Shown: one piece after another, positions 10,722 to 18,937 of the stretch
How positions within the stretch are numbered: the first letter of the stretch is position 1
How the letters are laid out: every line of letters begins with the position of its first letter
Assembly (NCBI RefSeq): GCF_017876795.1
Contig: NZ_JAGIOR010000001.1
Location: forward strand, 591,501 to 655,500
Source of the DNA: Rhizobium leguminosarum
GTDB taxonomy: Bacteria > Pseudomonadota > Alphaproteobacteria > Rhizobiales > Rhizobiaceae
DNA length: 64,000 bases
Direction of reading: 5' to 3'
Made by a program: the position numbers and the translations under genes
Notes under the pieces: model-generated
Told to the model about the DNA's origin: nothing
Databases searched by the model: none
The model's input: the letters and a program-made list of their open reading frames with translations, nothing else

Positions 10722-11309
10722 TTACGCCACCTTCCGCGGCTGCAGCATGCCCGGGTGCAGCACGGTTTCGATGTGCGACACCATGGTGTTGCGGGCGAAA
10801 CAATAGATTTCGCCGCAGCCCGTCATGCGGAAACCGAGCTTTTCCTGCAATCGCAGCGAGGCCGGGTTGTCGGCGAAGACGCCGGAATGGATCGGCGTCT
10901 CCGGCATGCGGCGCGAGAAGCGCTCGATAATTCCAGCCACCGCCTCGCTCATATAGCCGCGCCGCCAGTAGTAACGGTTCAGCCAATAGCCGAGGTGCCA
11001 GCGGTCGTGCCGCAGCTCGATGGCGACGTTGCCGATATGGACATCGTCCTTGCCGGTGATCGCCAGCGGCCAGTCCGGAAGGGCGCCTGAGGTGACCGGG
11101 ACAAGCCAGTCCAGCGCATCCTGCCGGTCGAACGGCGCGGGGACGCGGGACAGCATGCGCGTGACGGCGAAATCGGAAAGCGATTCCGCAATCGATGGCG
11201 CATCGCTCAGCCTGTGGGGGCGGAGCGTCAGCCGGGCGGTCGAGATGACAGGCGCGGGGCCTGGCATCATCGGCTTCAACTCCGGCCTTTGCAGCGCGGT
11301 CGTGCTCAT
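10722..11309 (-). CDS. GNAT family N-acetyltransferase (RimJ/RimL type)
   Basis: A 195-residue acetyltransferase. After the family start STARLTLRPHRLSDAPSI come the beta strands with VHIGNVAIEL, HLGYWLNRYYWRRGYMSEAV (acetyl-CoA binding loop) and ADNPASLRLQEKLGFRMTG, the usual RimJ/RimL layout. Such enzymes acetylate ribosomal protein N-termini, amino acids or small amines; the substrate cannot be told. The ATG at 11309 overlaps the stop of the upstream GNAT gene by 4 bp, so the two are a coupled pair. Confidence 0.85.
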   Translation of the reverse strand: MSTTALQRPELKPMMPGPAPVISTARLTLRPHRLSDAPSIAESLSDFAVTRMLSRVPAPFDRQDALDWLVPVTSGALPDWPLAITGKDDVHIGNVAIELRHDRWHLGYWLNRYYWRRGYMSEAVAGIIERFSRRMPETPIHSGVFADNPASLRLQEKLGFRMTGCGEIYCFARNTMVSHIETVLHPGMLQPRKVA

Positions 11310-11962
11310 GCGATGTTCCCCCAGCTTCTGAGGGACATCCAGGTCTTGCGGTCGAGCCTGTACCATTCCACAGGCACGTTGCTGCCGAGCGCCAGCGAGG
11401 CGGCGAGCCCCGATCCCTGGAACTGGAAGCCGCACTTCTGGATGACGCGGCGCGAGGCGACGTTCATCACCCGGCAACGGGCGTCGATCTGATCGACGTC
11501 CTGGCGGGTCCTGAACACCATATCGACCAGGGCATGGCAGGCCTCGGTGGTAAAGCCCTTGTTCCAATAGGGCTCGCCCAGCCAGTAGCCGATCTCGACG
11601 GTCCTGCCATCGGCATGCGGCTCGACGCCGCAGCAGCCGATAAAGGCGCCGTTTTCGGCTTTGGTGATCGCATAGACGCACTTGCCAATTTCGCCATTTT
11701 TCGTGCGACGCACGAAGTCAGCAGCATCATCGGCGGTATAAGGGTGCGGCATACGCGATACCATGGTGGCGACTTTGGCGTTATTGGCGAGATGGGCAAG
11801 GGCGTCGATGTCTTCTTCGTGGGGCGCGCGCATGACGAGCCTTTCCGATAACAAGACAGGGCAATCGGTCCTTAACCGTTCCGGCCTCAGCCGTTCTTCG
11901 GAAGACACCTGGCCTTCCCGGGGCGACCGTGATTGGTCTGCCCTTAACAATTCGCCTTGCAT
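11306..11962 (-). CDS. GNAT family N-acetyltransferase (RimJ/RimL type), first of a tandem pair
   Basis: A 218-residue GNAT protein with LLSERLVMRAPHEEDIDAL at the start of the fold, EIGYWLGEPYWNKGFTTEA as the acetyl-CoA segment and NVASRRVIQKCGFQFQG near the end. The ATG at 11962 has an excellent AGGAGG seven bases upstream; an in-frame extension to 12010 would pass into a terminator hairpin. It resembles its downstream neighbour, suggesting an old duplication. It lies downstream of rpmA on the same strand behind a terminator. Confidence 0.85.
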   Translation of the reverse strand: MQGELLRADQSRSPREGQVSSEERLRPERLRTDCPVLLSERLVMRAPHEEDIDALAHLANNAKVATMVSRMPHPYTADDAADFVRRTKNGEIGKCVYAITKAENGAFIGCCGVEPHADGRTVEIGYWLGEPYWNKGFTTEACHALVDMVFRTRQDVDQIDARCRVMNVASRRVIQKCGFQFQGSGLAASLALGSNVPVEWYRLDRKTWMSLRSWGNIA

Positions 11963-11984
11963 GTTCAGTCCTCCTGTTTGGACA

Positions 11985-12020
11985 AAGAAAAAGGGGAGAT
12001 GGCGCCCCATCTCCCCTGTT
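11985..12020 (-). terminator. Terminator of the rplU-rpmA operon
   Basis: A 10-bp perfect stem (GGGGAGATGG at 11993-12002 with CCATCTCCCC at 12007-12016). On the minus strand it is followed by TTTTTCTTT, so it ends leftward transcripts from rpmA. Confidence 0.85.
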
Positions 12021-12087
12021 TTCTAGACTGAACCTGATACGGACAGCCGGGTCGATGAGACGCCGGCTGTTTTTGAGCGCTACCGGC

Positions 12088-12357
12088 TTATTCCGCTGCT
12101 TCCGCTTTCGGCATGACAGACACGTAGACGCGACCGTTGGCCTTGGTTCGGTAGTTCACATTGCCGGCGGTAAGCGCAAAAATCGTGTGATCCTTGCCGA
12201 GGCCGACGTTGGAACCCGGATGCCACTCAGTCCCGCGCTGACGCACGATGATGTTGCCTGCGATGACGGCTTCGCCGCCGAACTTCTTCACGCCAAGGCG
12301 CTTGGACTGAGAATCGCGACCGTTGCGCGATGAACCGCCAGCTTTTTTGTGTGCCAT
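12088..12357 (-). CDS. rpmA: 50S ribosomal protein L27
   Basis: An 89-residue L27, whose N-terminus reaches the peptidyl transferase centre. It starts [16 protein letters not shown], the conserved N-terminus without a cleavable extension, and contains GVKKFGGE and [18 protein letters not shown]. It follows rplU by 33 bp on the same strand, the universal L21-L27 arrangement. Confidence 0.98.
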
Positions 12358-12390
12358 TGGAGTTCTCCTTTAAACCCTGTCCCGTTGATC

Positions 12391-12708
12391 TTACTTGGCA
12401 GCCACGATGTCCGTGATCCGGACAACCGTGTGATGCTGACGATGGCCGCGCGAACGCTTCGAATTCTGACGACGGCGCTTCTTGAAGGCGATGACCTTCT
12501 TGCCGCGGTTCTGTTCGACGACTTCTGCCTTGACAGAGGCGCCGGTTACGAAGGGCGCACCGATCGCAGCGTCGGCGCCTTCGCCGATCACGAGCACTTC
12601 GGTGAATTCAATGGATTCGCCAGCGGTGGCTTCCAGCTTTTCGATGGTCAGCACGTCGTTGGCTGCCACACGGTACTGTTTACCGCCGGTCTTGATGACT
12701 GCGAACAT
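12391..12708 (-). CDS. rplU: 50S ribosomal protein L21
   Basis: A 105-residue L21, which contacts 23S rRNA domain I. It opens [14 protein letters not shown] and has the basic [22 protein letters not shown] segment that binds RNA, ending HTVVRITDI. First gene of the rplU-rpmA operon, transcribed leftward from the region opposite tRNA-Ser. Confidence 0.98.
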   Translation of the reverse strand: MFAVIKTGGKQYRVAANDVLTIEKLEATAGESIEFTEVLVIGEGADAAIGAPFVTGASVKAEVVEQNRGKKVIAFKKRRRQNSKRSRGHRQHHTVVRITDIVAAK

Positions 12709-13012
12709 TTTTTATCCTTTCATGTTCGTTCCAGCTCTCCCCGCTGCTTCAGCAGGGTGGCCGTCTTTTTATCAGTCGAAGTTAAGCAGGGATTTCAGAG
12801 GCTAATCCTCGAATTCGTCCTGCCGGTGAAGCCCCGCGCGAGCGCGGGACGGCCGAGGCACGGATTACTCCACACCTAGTGCGCAGCCGAGATACGCGAG
12901 TGACAAAAAGGTGTCAAGGCAAAAGGATGGAATGCTTCGACTTTTCGGCTTGCCAACCTGTCATAGGCCCGTTATGAGAACGCCCGCGCCGAACAAGCGC
13001 CGACCAGACCGC
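12709..13012. other. Intergenic region between rplU and tRNA-Ser
   Basis: This 304-bp gap should hold the divergent promoters of rplU-rpmA and tRNA-Ser. A G/C-only palindrome (CCCGCGC/GCGCGGG, 12833-12848) is present; no gene is seen. Apparent ORFs running across the tRNA are artefacts. Confidence 0.6.
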
Positions 13013-13102
13013 GGAGAGGTGGCAGAGTGGTCGAATGCACCGCACTCGAAATGCGGCATACCTGCAAGGGTATCGTGGGTTCAAATCCCACCCTCTCCGC
13101 CA
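13013..13102 (+). tRNA. tRNA-Ser (anticodon CGA)
   Basis: A class II tRNA of 90 bases including encoded CCA. The acceptor stem pairs GGAGAGG (13013-13019) with CCTCTCC (13092-13098). The anticodon stem CCGCA/TGCGG encloses CTCGAAA, anticodon CGA, reading UCG. A long variable arm follows, then a T-arm with GTTCAAATC. The last 17 bases are repeated at 20222-20238, marking this gene as the integration site of the adjoining island; the tRNA itself is intact. Confidence 0.96.
13086..13102 (+). repeat. attL-like direct repeat (3' end of tRNA-Ser)
   Basis: TCCCACCCTCTCCGCCA, the last 17 bases of the tRNA, occurs identically in the same orientation at 20222-20238. Integrase-borne elements leave exactly such a copy of a tRNA 3' end at the far junction. 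Confidence 0.75.
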
Positions 13103-13605
13103 TATGTTTATTGTAAATGTAGGAAATATAATAGCCCCGAAAGCCACTAGCGGGGCGCTAGCTGCGGTCCATTGGGCCACCACGCCGGGTCTCGGCCACC
13201 AGTTGCTGTTGCAGCAGTTTTTGCACATTCCGACCAAGCAAATGCCACCAATGCCGGGCCAGCCGCAATAATTAACTCGTTTGCTGATGGCTCTTATCGG
13301 CCCAACGCGGCCATTCCCTCCAGGGTTGGTTGGCTTCGCAACCCCGATCTCGCAGCGCGCTGCCGGATGAGCAACCTTCATAGCTTCGACATCTAGTGAG
13401 CGCTCGCTCCCCCCTTAAGACCAGAAATCGATGCCGCTTATTTGAGCTACGACTGCACCTAACGTCATCACAAAATTCCACTCAACTTCAGGCCAAATTG
13501 ATTTGCCTACGCGGCGGAAAAGCGGAAAATTCAAGGGGAGCTGCCTACTGGGCAACGAGCGCCGGAATGGACGATACCGGCAGCTGCCCTTTGAGGGAGG
13601 AGAAA
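13103..13605. other. Non-coding left end of the island
   Basis: About 500 bp with no convincing gene. Short ORFs exist on both strands, but none has recognisable similarity or a ribosome-binding site; a hairpin (AGCCCC...GGGGCGCT) occurs near 13132-13160. It may contain eroded mobile-element DNA. Confidence 0.4.
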
Positions 13606-15138
13606 ATGGCCGGTAACCATTCAGACTCGAGCGGACCTGATCTGGCCCTCGGCATTGCGCTCGCCGATCTTCCCGATGGAGGCAAGCTGGTCGGCCATCG
13701 CGACGGCGAGTCCGTGCTTCTGGTGCGCCGCGGAGCAGAGATATTCGCCGTTGCTGCCGCCTGCTCACACTATGGCGGACCGCTGGTCGACGGCCTCGTT
13801 GCCGACGACGGCGTCCGCTGCCCCTGGCATCACGCCTGCTTCGACCTGCGCACCGGAGAGGCCCTGCGCGCGCCGGCTCTGTCGCCGCTCGCTTGCTGGT
13901 CGGTCGAGCAGCGGGGCGAAAGGATTTTCGTTGGCGAGAAGCGCAAGAAACCGTCACCGGCCACGCGCGAAAGCAATGCCGGGGTGTTTCCGGAAAGGAT
14001 CGTCCTCGTCGGCGGAGGCGCGGCCGGTTTTGCCGCAGCCGAGAGACTGCGGCGCGAACAATATCAGGGCGCCATCGTCATGATCAGCGACGACGAGGCG
14101 CCGCCCGTCGACCGCCCCAACCTTTCGAAGGACTATCTCGCGGGCAAGGCTCCCGCAGACTGGCTCCCGCTGCGCAACGAAAGCTTTTATGCCAGGAACG
14201 GCATCGACCTGCGCGTCGGAACTAAGGTTGCTGGCATCGATGTCCTTGCCAGCGAGGTCGTGCTCGCCGATGGAGCACGGGTCGCTTTCGACAAATTACT
14301 GCTCGCAACCGGCGCCGAACCGGTGCGCCTGACCATACCCGGCGCCGGCCAGCCTCATGTCCACACGCTGCGCTCGCTTGCCGACAGCCGCAGGATCATC
14401 GCGCAGAGCGACGCGGCGCGGCAGTCTGTCGTGCTCGGCGCCAGCTTCATCGGCCTCGAGGTTGCTGCCGCTCTTCGGACCCGCGGAGTCGAAGTGCATG
14501 TGGTGGCGCCCGAGGAACGGCCGATGGAACGGCTGCTGGGCCCCCAGATGGGCGATTTCATCCGCGCCCTGCATGAGGAAAATGGCGTCATCTTCCATCT
14601 TGGAGACACCGCGGCGAGCATCGACGCGAGCGAAGTCCTGCTGAGCAGCGGCAGCACCCTGGCCGCCGACATGATCGTTGCCGGCATCGGCGTGCGGCCT
14701 AGGGTCGATCTCGCCGAAAGAGCCGGTCTCGCCACCGATCGGGGCGTCCTGGTCGATGCCTATCTCGAGACCAGCGTGCCGGGGATATATGCGGCCGGCG
14801 ATATCGCGCGGTGGCCGGACCCACACAGCGGCGAGAACATCAGGGTGGAACACTGGGTGGTGGCGCAGCGGCAGGGTGCTGCCGCGGCCCTCAACATGCT
14901 CGGTCGCCGGAAGAAGTTCACGGCTGTGCCGTTCTTCTGGAGCCAGCATTACGACATTCCGATCAACTATGTCGGCCATGCCGAGAGATGGGACGCGATT
15001 GAGGTTGAGGGCGACGTTGCCGCGCGGGACTGCCTCCTGCGCCTCAAGCGCGGTGGACGCGTTCTGGCGGTTGCCACGATCTTCCGCGATATCGAAAGCC
15101 TCGAGGCAGAACTGGCGATGGAGCAGAGCAAGGCGTAG
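13606..15138 (+). CDS. Rieske [2Fe-2S] / FAD-dependent NAD(P)H reductase fusion
   Basis: A 510-residue fusion. Residues 1-110 are a Rieske ferredoxin with C53-S-H55 and C72-P-W-H75 ligands. From about 122 an FAD/NAD pyridine-nucleotide-disulfide reductase follows: first GxGxxG in VLVGGGAAGFAAAE, PPVDRPNLSKDYLAG, second dinucleotide site VVLGASFIGLEVAAAL, then GIYAAGDIARW binding FAD, and a reductase C-terminal domain with WSQHYDIPINYVG. This architecture matches AIFL-type and ring-hydroxylating-dioxygenase reductase proteins that pass electrons from NAD(P)H to a partner. No oxygenase gene is nearby, so the partner is unknown. The ATG at 13606 follows GAGGGAGGAG; the frame is open further upstream without support. 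First gene of the tRNA-Ser island. Confidence 0.88.
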   Translation: MAGNHSDSSGPDLALGIALADLPDGGKLVGHRDGESVLLVRRGAEIFAVAAACSHYGGPLVDGLVADDGVRCPWHHACFDLRTGEALRAPALSPLACWSVEQRGERIFVGEKRKKPSPATRESNAGVFPERIVLVGGGAAGFAAAERLRREQYQGAIVMISDDEAPPVDRPNLSKDYLAGKAPADWLPLRNESFYARNGIDLRVGTKVAGIDVLASEVVLADGARVAFDKLLLATGAEPVRLTIPGAGQPHVHTLRSLADSRRIIAQSDAARQSVVLGASFIGLEVAAALRTRGVEVHVVAPEERPMERLLGPQMGDFIRALHEENGVIFHLGDTAASIDASEVLLSSGSTLAADMIVAGIGVRPRVDLAERAGLATDRGVLVDAYLETSVPGIYAAGDIARWPDPHSGENIRVEHWVVAQRQGAAAALNMLGRRKKFTAVPFFWSQHYDIPINYVGHAERWDAIEVEGDVAARDCLLRLKRGGRVLAVATIFRDIESLEAELAMEQSKA

Positions 15139-15312
15139 AGCGTGATGAGATCATGCCGCATGACTTGCGTTTACCTAACCGGCTGAGTCAATACCGTCGC
15201 CTCCGAGATGATGTCAAAGCCCCTTCTGACCTACGGGGACAGCGGTCAGCCCCGCTGCTGTGATAGTGTCTACCGTGTCGGCCCCTGAACTTGGACTACG
15301 TGACCATTGTGA

Positions 15313-15363
15313 CCCATCCTTCATAATGATGGGGCCAGGTGTTCGAGTCACCTAAGCGGCACA
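15313..15363 (+). pseudogene. tRNA 3'-half relic (tRNA-Thr/Met-like)
   Basis: A complete anticodon-side loop TTCATAA with near-complete stem (CATCC/TGATG, one mismatch), a perfect T-arm AGGTG-TTCGAGT-CACCT (15337-15353) and an acceptor 3' strand AAGCGGC-A are present. No D-arm or 5' acceptor strand precedes it, and CCA is corrupted. From the anticodon loop on it resembles, from memory, alphaproteobacterial tRNA-Thr. A tRNA 3' half left alone inside an island usually marks an old attachment site. Confidence 0.5.
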
Positions 15364-15522
15364 ATTCTTTCCCTGGTAGATCAGTAGCTTAATCGATCGG
15401 CGTTCACAAATTCTCTAATAGCTCGATCCTTCAGTTGTCACCGGATCGTCACGCGTTGGCATAGCTCGTTGGCGGTGCATCGCAGTCCGCAGCCTGGGCC
15501 TCCAGTTTTCAGCGGAAATCAT

Positions 15523-16200
15523 TCAGTTTGTGACCCCGGCACTCCAAAGACCAAGGCCACCCACGAGGATCAGGCTCAGGGGCCAGACGACATAGAGATT
15601 GAACCAGCTCTTCGAAATGAACTCGAGCCCCAGCCATCGGTAGACGGCGATGGCGATGCCACCGCCGCTGACGATCATGGCGGTGGCATGCACCGCGGAC
15701 ACTATGATGGCGGTAACGAGGTTACCGGCCATGAGAGCCGCGGCCGCTTTGTGGCCGGCATCCAGGTCCTCGGCGCGGCACAGGCCCAGATAGATGGGCA
15801 CGAGCATCAGCCCCGCACCGTGCGCCATGGCCGCTGCGAACGACCAGAAGGCAAGTTGCGCGGGCCGGATGCGCGCCAGGAATCGCGGATGGCGGGGGTT
15901 TATCAACAGGTAGACGCCCGCCGCGACGACGATCAAACCGGCGGCGATGCGGATATCGCGCTGCCAAACCACCAGCGAGGCCATCGCCGCGAACGGCAAA
16001 AGGATGCCGATCATGGCGAAGAAGTGACCCACCGCCAGCAGGCCAAGCGCCCGGTACAGATCGCCGGTGCGCGTGCCCATCAGCCCGGCGGAAACGGCGA
16101 GCGGCCAGCCCATGCCGGGATTGATGCCGTGATAGATGCCGCTGCCGACGATGGCCAGCCACAGGCCCGCCGTCGTCCACCCAGCCATCCAGGTGTTCAC
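15523..16200 (-). CDS. Polytopic membrane protein coupled to the SBP56-type gene
   Basis: A 225-residue protein with about six hydrophobic segments. Two histidine-glycine motifs stand out, HGINPGMGW near residue 24 and AHGAGLMLVPIYLGL in the middle, vaguely like nickel/cobalt or urease-accessory permeases, but no NiCoT signature (HX4DH) is seen. The start is a GTG whose bases overlap the stop of the SBP56-type gene (GTGA), so the pair is translationally coupled. Function is not assigned; a role in delivering a metal or handling a sulfur substrate for the neighbour is speculation. Confidence 0.7.
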   Translation of the reverse strand: MNTWMAGWTTAGLWLAIVGSGIYHGINPGMGWPLAVSAGLMGTRTGDLYRALGLLAVGHFFAMIGILLPFAAMASLVVWQRDIRIAAGLIVVAAGVYLLINPRHPRFLARIRPAQLAFWSFAAAMAHGAGLMLVPIYLGLCRAEDLDAGHKAAAALMAGNLVTAIIVSAVHATAMIVSGGGIAIAVYRWLGLEFISKSWFNLYVVWPLSLILVGGLGLWSAGVTN

Positions 16201-17597
16201 ACGGACGGATAGCAGAACGAGTCCGTCGAGCAGTCGCCGCCTTCCAGACGGATCTGGTGCGATCGGTAGCCGTCCGGGAACTCGACGTAGAAGTCCTTGT
16301 CCAGGGTGATCCCGCCGTCCTGGCCGACGTCAGCCTTGACCATAGCCGCTGGGATTCCGGCCGGATAGAACTGGTCGTCCCAGGTCGAGTACAGCGAGTT
16401 GGTCCAGTAGACCCGCTTGCCGTCGCGGCTGATTTCGACCATCTGCGGCCCGCCCTTGTAGTCGCCGCCGCCTGGATGCTTGGTCTTGCGGGTTACGCCG
16501 CCGATGTGGACAGACCCGGCGAGCTTGAGATTCATCGGATCCGACACTTCGTATTGGCGCATCTCGCCAGTGCCCCAGCAGGACACATAGAGAAAGCGAT
16601 CATCGAGCGACAGATCGATATCCGTGACAAGGGGCGGCACTCCCTCGAAACCCTGCAGCAGCGGTGGCAGGTCGTCTTTCTTGGCCGGTTCCGGCGAGAT
16701 GGTCGCCGTCTTCTTGCAATGAAACTTTCCGTCCTCACGCCACCACGTCCAGATCGACCCTTCGAGGTTCGTCGAGTCCACGACTACGCCGAGGAAGCCG
16801 TATTCCTTCACCGGGTCATGGGCGGGGCGGACTTCCAGCGCCATCTGGTGGTTGGCGCCCAGATCAATCGTCTGCACGTTTTTGCGTTCACGCAAATTCC
16901 AGAAATGCACTCGATGGCCGTATTTGTTCGATAGAAGGTCTCCTGGAACGACGCCGTTCTCGAATTGGGGCGGAAGCCCCCACTCGCTCGATACCATGTA
17001 GTCGCGCGGCAGGTTCCACCAGAAGTCATACTGCTTGTCCTGCGTTCCGCGATCGATCTCATAGCGGCCAATGACGTCGAAGGTTTCGCAATCCATGATG
17101 AAGATGCCGGGAGGTCCGTCGGTGCCGTTGGGACCGCCGCCCCCGAGCGTCGAGACATAAATGCCCTCCGGACCGCAATGGACGGTGTGGGGCCTGGAAT
17201 AGCCCGTCTTGGCGAACACCTCTTGCGGCTCGATGATCTTGTGAATCTTGGCCTCGGTGGGCCCGCCCTGGGTATCGACGACATAGATGCGCGATGATCG
17301 GATGCCGGGGATGATCAGGAAGCGACGATCGACGAAGGGATGCCCGTTCAGGGGGGAAAGCGCTGAGGAACAGGCATTCCAGCCGAAATGGTGAAACTCA
17401 TCCCCCTTGTTGGGCATGATCACCGAGTGGACGATCTTGCAGTAGTCTTTCGACTTCGGGTTCACGTCGACGACCGCCAGTCCATCGGGCTGGGAGAAGT
17501 CCGGACTGAGCATCAGCGTGTAGGCGAAGTTTTCTACTGGCGACTGCATTGCCAGTTTCGCCGTCGCATGGAATGTCGGATCTGGTCGTGTGGTCAT
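16197..17597 (-). CDS. Selenium-binding protein SBP56 family / methanethiol-oxidase type
   Basis: A 466-residue beta-propeller protein of the SBP56 family, whose characterised members (human SELENBP1, bacterial MtoX) oxidise methanethiol to formaldehyde, H2S and H2O2. Key residues: C53 in DYCKIVH matches the human selenium-binding cysteine; HHFGWNACSSAL has the first Cys of the usual CSSC (C76) but alanine replaces the second. His-rich motifs TVHCGPEGIY, GANHQMALEVRPAHDP and DYRSHQIRLEGGDC, the presumed metal-site region, are intact. No signal peptide is apparent, unlike periplasmic MtoX, so a cytosolic place is likely. The ATG at 17597 follows AAGGGAGGG. Upstream in-frame residues to 17693 are not supported. 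No SCO1- or MauG-like companions are present. Confidence 0.85.
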   Translation of the reverse strand: MTTRPDPTFHATAKLAMQSPVENFAYTLMLSPDFSQPDGLAVVDVNPKSKDYCKIVHSVIMPNKGDEFHHFGWNACSSALSPLNGHPFVDRRFLIIPGIRSSRIYVVDTQGGPTEAKIHKIIEPQEVFAKTGYSRPHTVHCGPEGIYVSTLGGGGPNGTDGPPGIFIMDCETFDVIGRYEIDRGTQDKQYDFWWNLPRDYMVSSEWGLPPQFENGVVPGDLLSNKYGHRVHFWNLRERKNVQTIDLGANHQMALEVRPAHDPVKEYGFLGVVVDSTNLEGSIWTWWREDGKFHCKKTATISPEPAKKDDLPPLLQGFEGVPPLVTDIDLSLDDRFLYVSCWGTGEMRQYEVSDPMNLKLAGSVHIGGVTRKTKHPGGGDYKGGPQMVEISRDGKRVYWTNSLYSTWDDQFYPAGIPAAMVKADVGQDGGITLDKDFYVEFPDGYRSHQIRLEGGDCSTDSFCYPSV

Positions 17598-18037
17598 AGC
17601 CGTCCCTCCCTTGGCGGGTTGATGAGCCCGATCGATGAGCAGGGGCATGACCGATTGCGCATTCAGGCGCCTACTGACACTGTCGGGGCTCAATCTTGTT
17701 TACTGAAGTTATGCGGCTTCGCAGAGTCTCACGGATTTCGGAGAACCGCAATCTCCGCGTATTTCGGGGAAAATCCGCCGCAAGGGACAGGCGCGATGCC
17801 CCCGTTGGACAGGTATGCTGAGGCGCAGGCGTAGCCGCGTTCTTGGCCAGCGCAGTCAAATTGCGCCATGTCGGAATTACGGGTCTTGGCCCGAGCGTGG
17901 CCTACACTAACGCGAAAGTATTGACCCATTTCTGCCGTTGGAAACGCCCGCGGCAAAGATTTATGGCGCAACTTGCTCGTTCCGGTAGCTGGGTCAACTG
18001 CGCGCATCCGCGCCTGACACATGCCTTTTCGGTGCGG
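17598..18037. other. Intergenic stretch of the island, no gene recognised
   Basis: About 440 bp upstream of the SBP56-type gene. It should contain that gene's promoter, but no clear box was found. Overlapping short ORFs on both strands lack ribosome-binding sites and family resemblance. Confidence 0.4.
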
Positions 18038-18307
18038 CTATTCGGATTTTCTCCATTTTTCGTAAGCGTTCAGCCTGTGCCTTGCGATGAACTTGTGGTG
18101 GTGGCCGAGAAGGAAGGAGAGCCCTGTCGCGACAAGAACGTAGCGGGTGTGCTGTCGGTCGGTCCCTCGCCACCATTGTGCCGCGACGGCCAGCACCAGG
18201 AGCGGCACGCCGATTGCGGAAGTCCAGATCATCAGAAAGTCGACGGCCGCGTTTTGTCCTGCCAACCCGTTGATCGCGTGCGTTACAGCAGTGTCGAGTT
18301 CATACAT
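18038..18307 (-). pseudogene. PAP2-family phosphatase, N-terminal fragment
   Basis: An 89-codon ORF starting at 18307 behind CAGGAG. It reads MYELDTAVTHAINGLAGQ followed by two hydrophobic segments, like the N-terminus of PAP2/undecaprenyl-pyrophosphatase-type membrane phosphatases. The sequence then turns to a basic tail (HHHKFIARHRLN...) and stops. None of the three catalytic motifs (KX6RP, PSGH, SRX5HX3D) is present, so it is truncated and inactive as a phosphatase. Confidence 0.5.
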
Positions 18308-18457
18308 CGGTAGCTCCTGAGTTCGGCCTCCATGGCTGGGCCATATGGGATGTTTGAATGAGGTTGACGGCGATGAGTAGCATGCCGTTGCGATGCAATT
18401 ATTCTTCCGGCAGATCATCGATCGTCTGCATAGCGGCCCCTAAGAACACACACAAAA

Positions 18458-18937
18458 TCAGTCTGGCGGACCGTCATCTTCAGTCAAATAGTGGCTGCTC
18501 CAACTGTCTTTCGGAATTTCTTTGCCAACCGAAAACGCGAACGACTGAACATTGTCCAAATCGGCATTTACATTGCAGCGGTAGCGAACTCGGTACCATC
18601 GTTTCCGCGCTCGAAACGCCGCACCGTCCGCCGTGATTTCGTGGGACGAAACCTTGAGGTCGGCCATCGCATAGGCCACCAAATTGTCGGGTCGAAGGGT
18701 AGCTTTCCATTTGTGTATTTGCGCCATCGCCTCGATGTTGCAGAGTTGGACGACGCGTTCATCGGCGGCTAGAGATTTGAGGGTAGCCTTGGCATCTTTG
18801 CTTCTTCGATCGGCCAGGATGCTGGCGGAGAAGAAATGCGTCGCATGAACCATTTGGTCTGCTGGTTCCGCGGGTTCGGCAATTGCGGGTGGCGGAGGTG
18901 CCGCTGGTTTGTCGTTCGTCGGAGTGACTTTCTCCAC
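18458..18937 (-). pseudogene. DUF930 domain protein, C-terminal part
   Basis: A 159-codon ORF with a Pro/Ala-rich start (PAAPPPPAIAEPAEP) and then the DUF930 core: DERVVQLCNIEAMAQI, NLVAYAMADLKVSSHEITADGAAFRARKRWY and VQSFAFSVGKEIP. DUF930 proteins are common in Rhizobiaceae and usually longer, with an N-terminal membrane segment. Here the same frame continues upstream as linker-like sequence to about 18985 and there meets ZorA-like coding DNA in another frame. So the N-terminus appears lost by recombination. A GTG at 18937 might still allow expression. Confidence 0.55.

Noticed and set aside
12914..13381. 155-codon minus-strand frame covering tRNA-Ser
   Set aside because: It translates the tRNA itself into a GWDLNPRYPC-type peptide, a well-known annotation artefact.
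15138..15180. Possible terminator after the Rieske-reductase gene
   Set aside because: AGAGCGTGATGAGATCATGC resembles a common rhizobial repeat half and lacks a stable stem with T-run.
17843..18313. 156-codon plus-strand frame in the island
   Set aside because: It overlaps the PAP2-like fragment on the other strand, has no ribosome-binding site and no recognisable motif.
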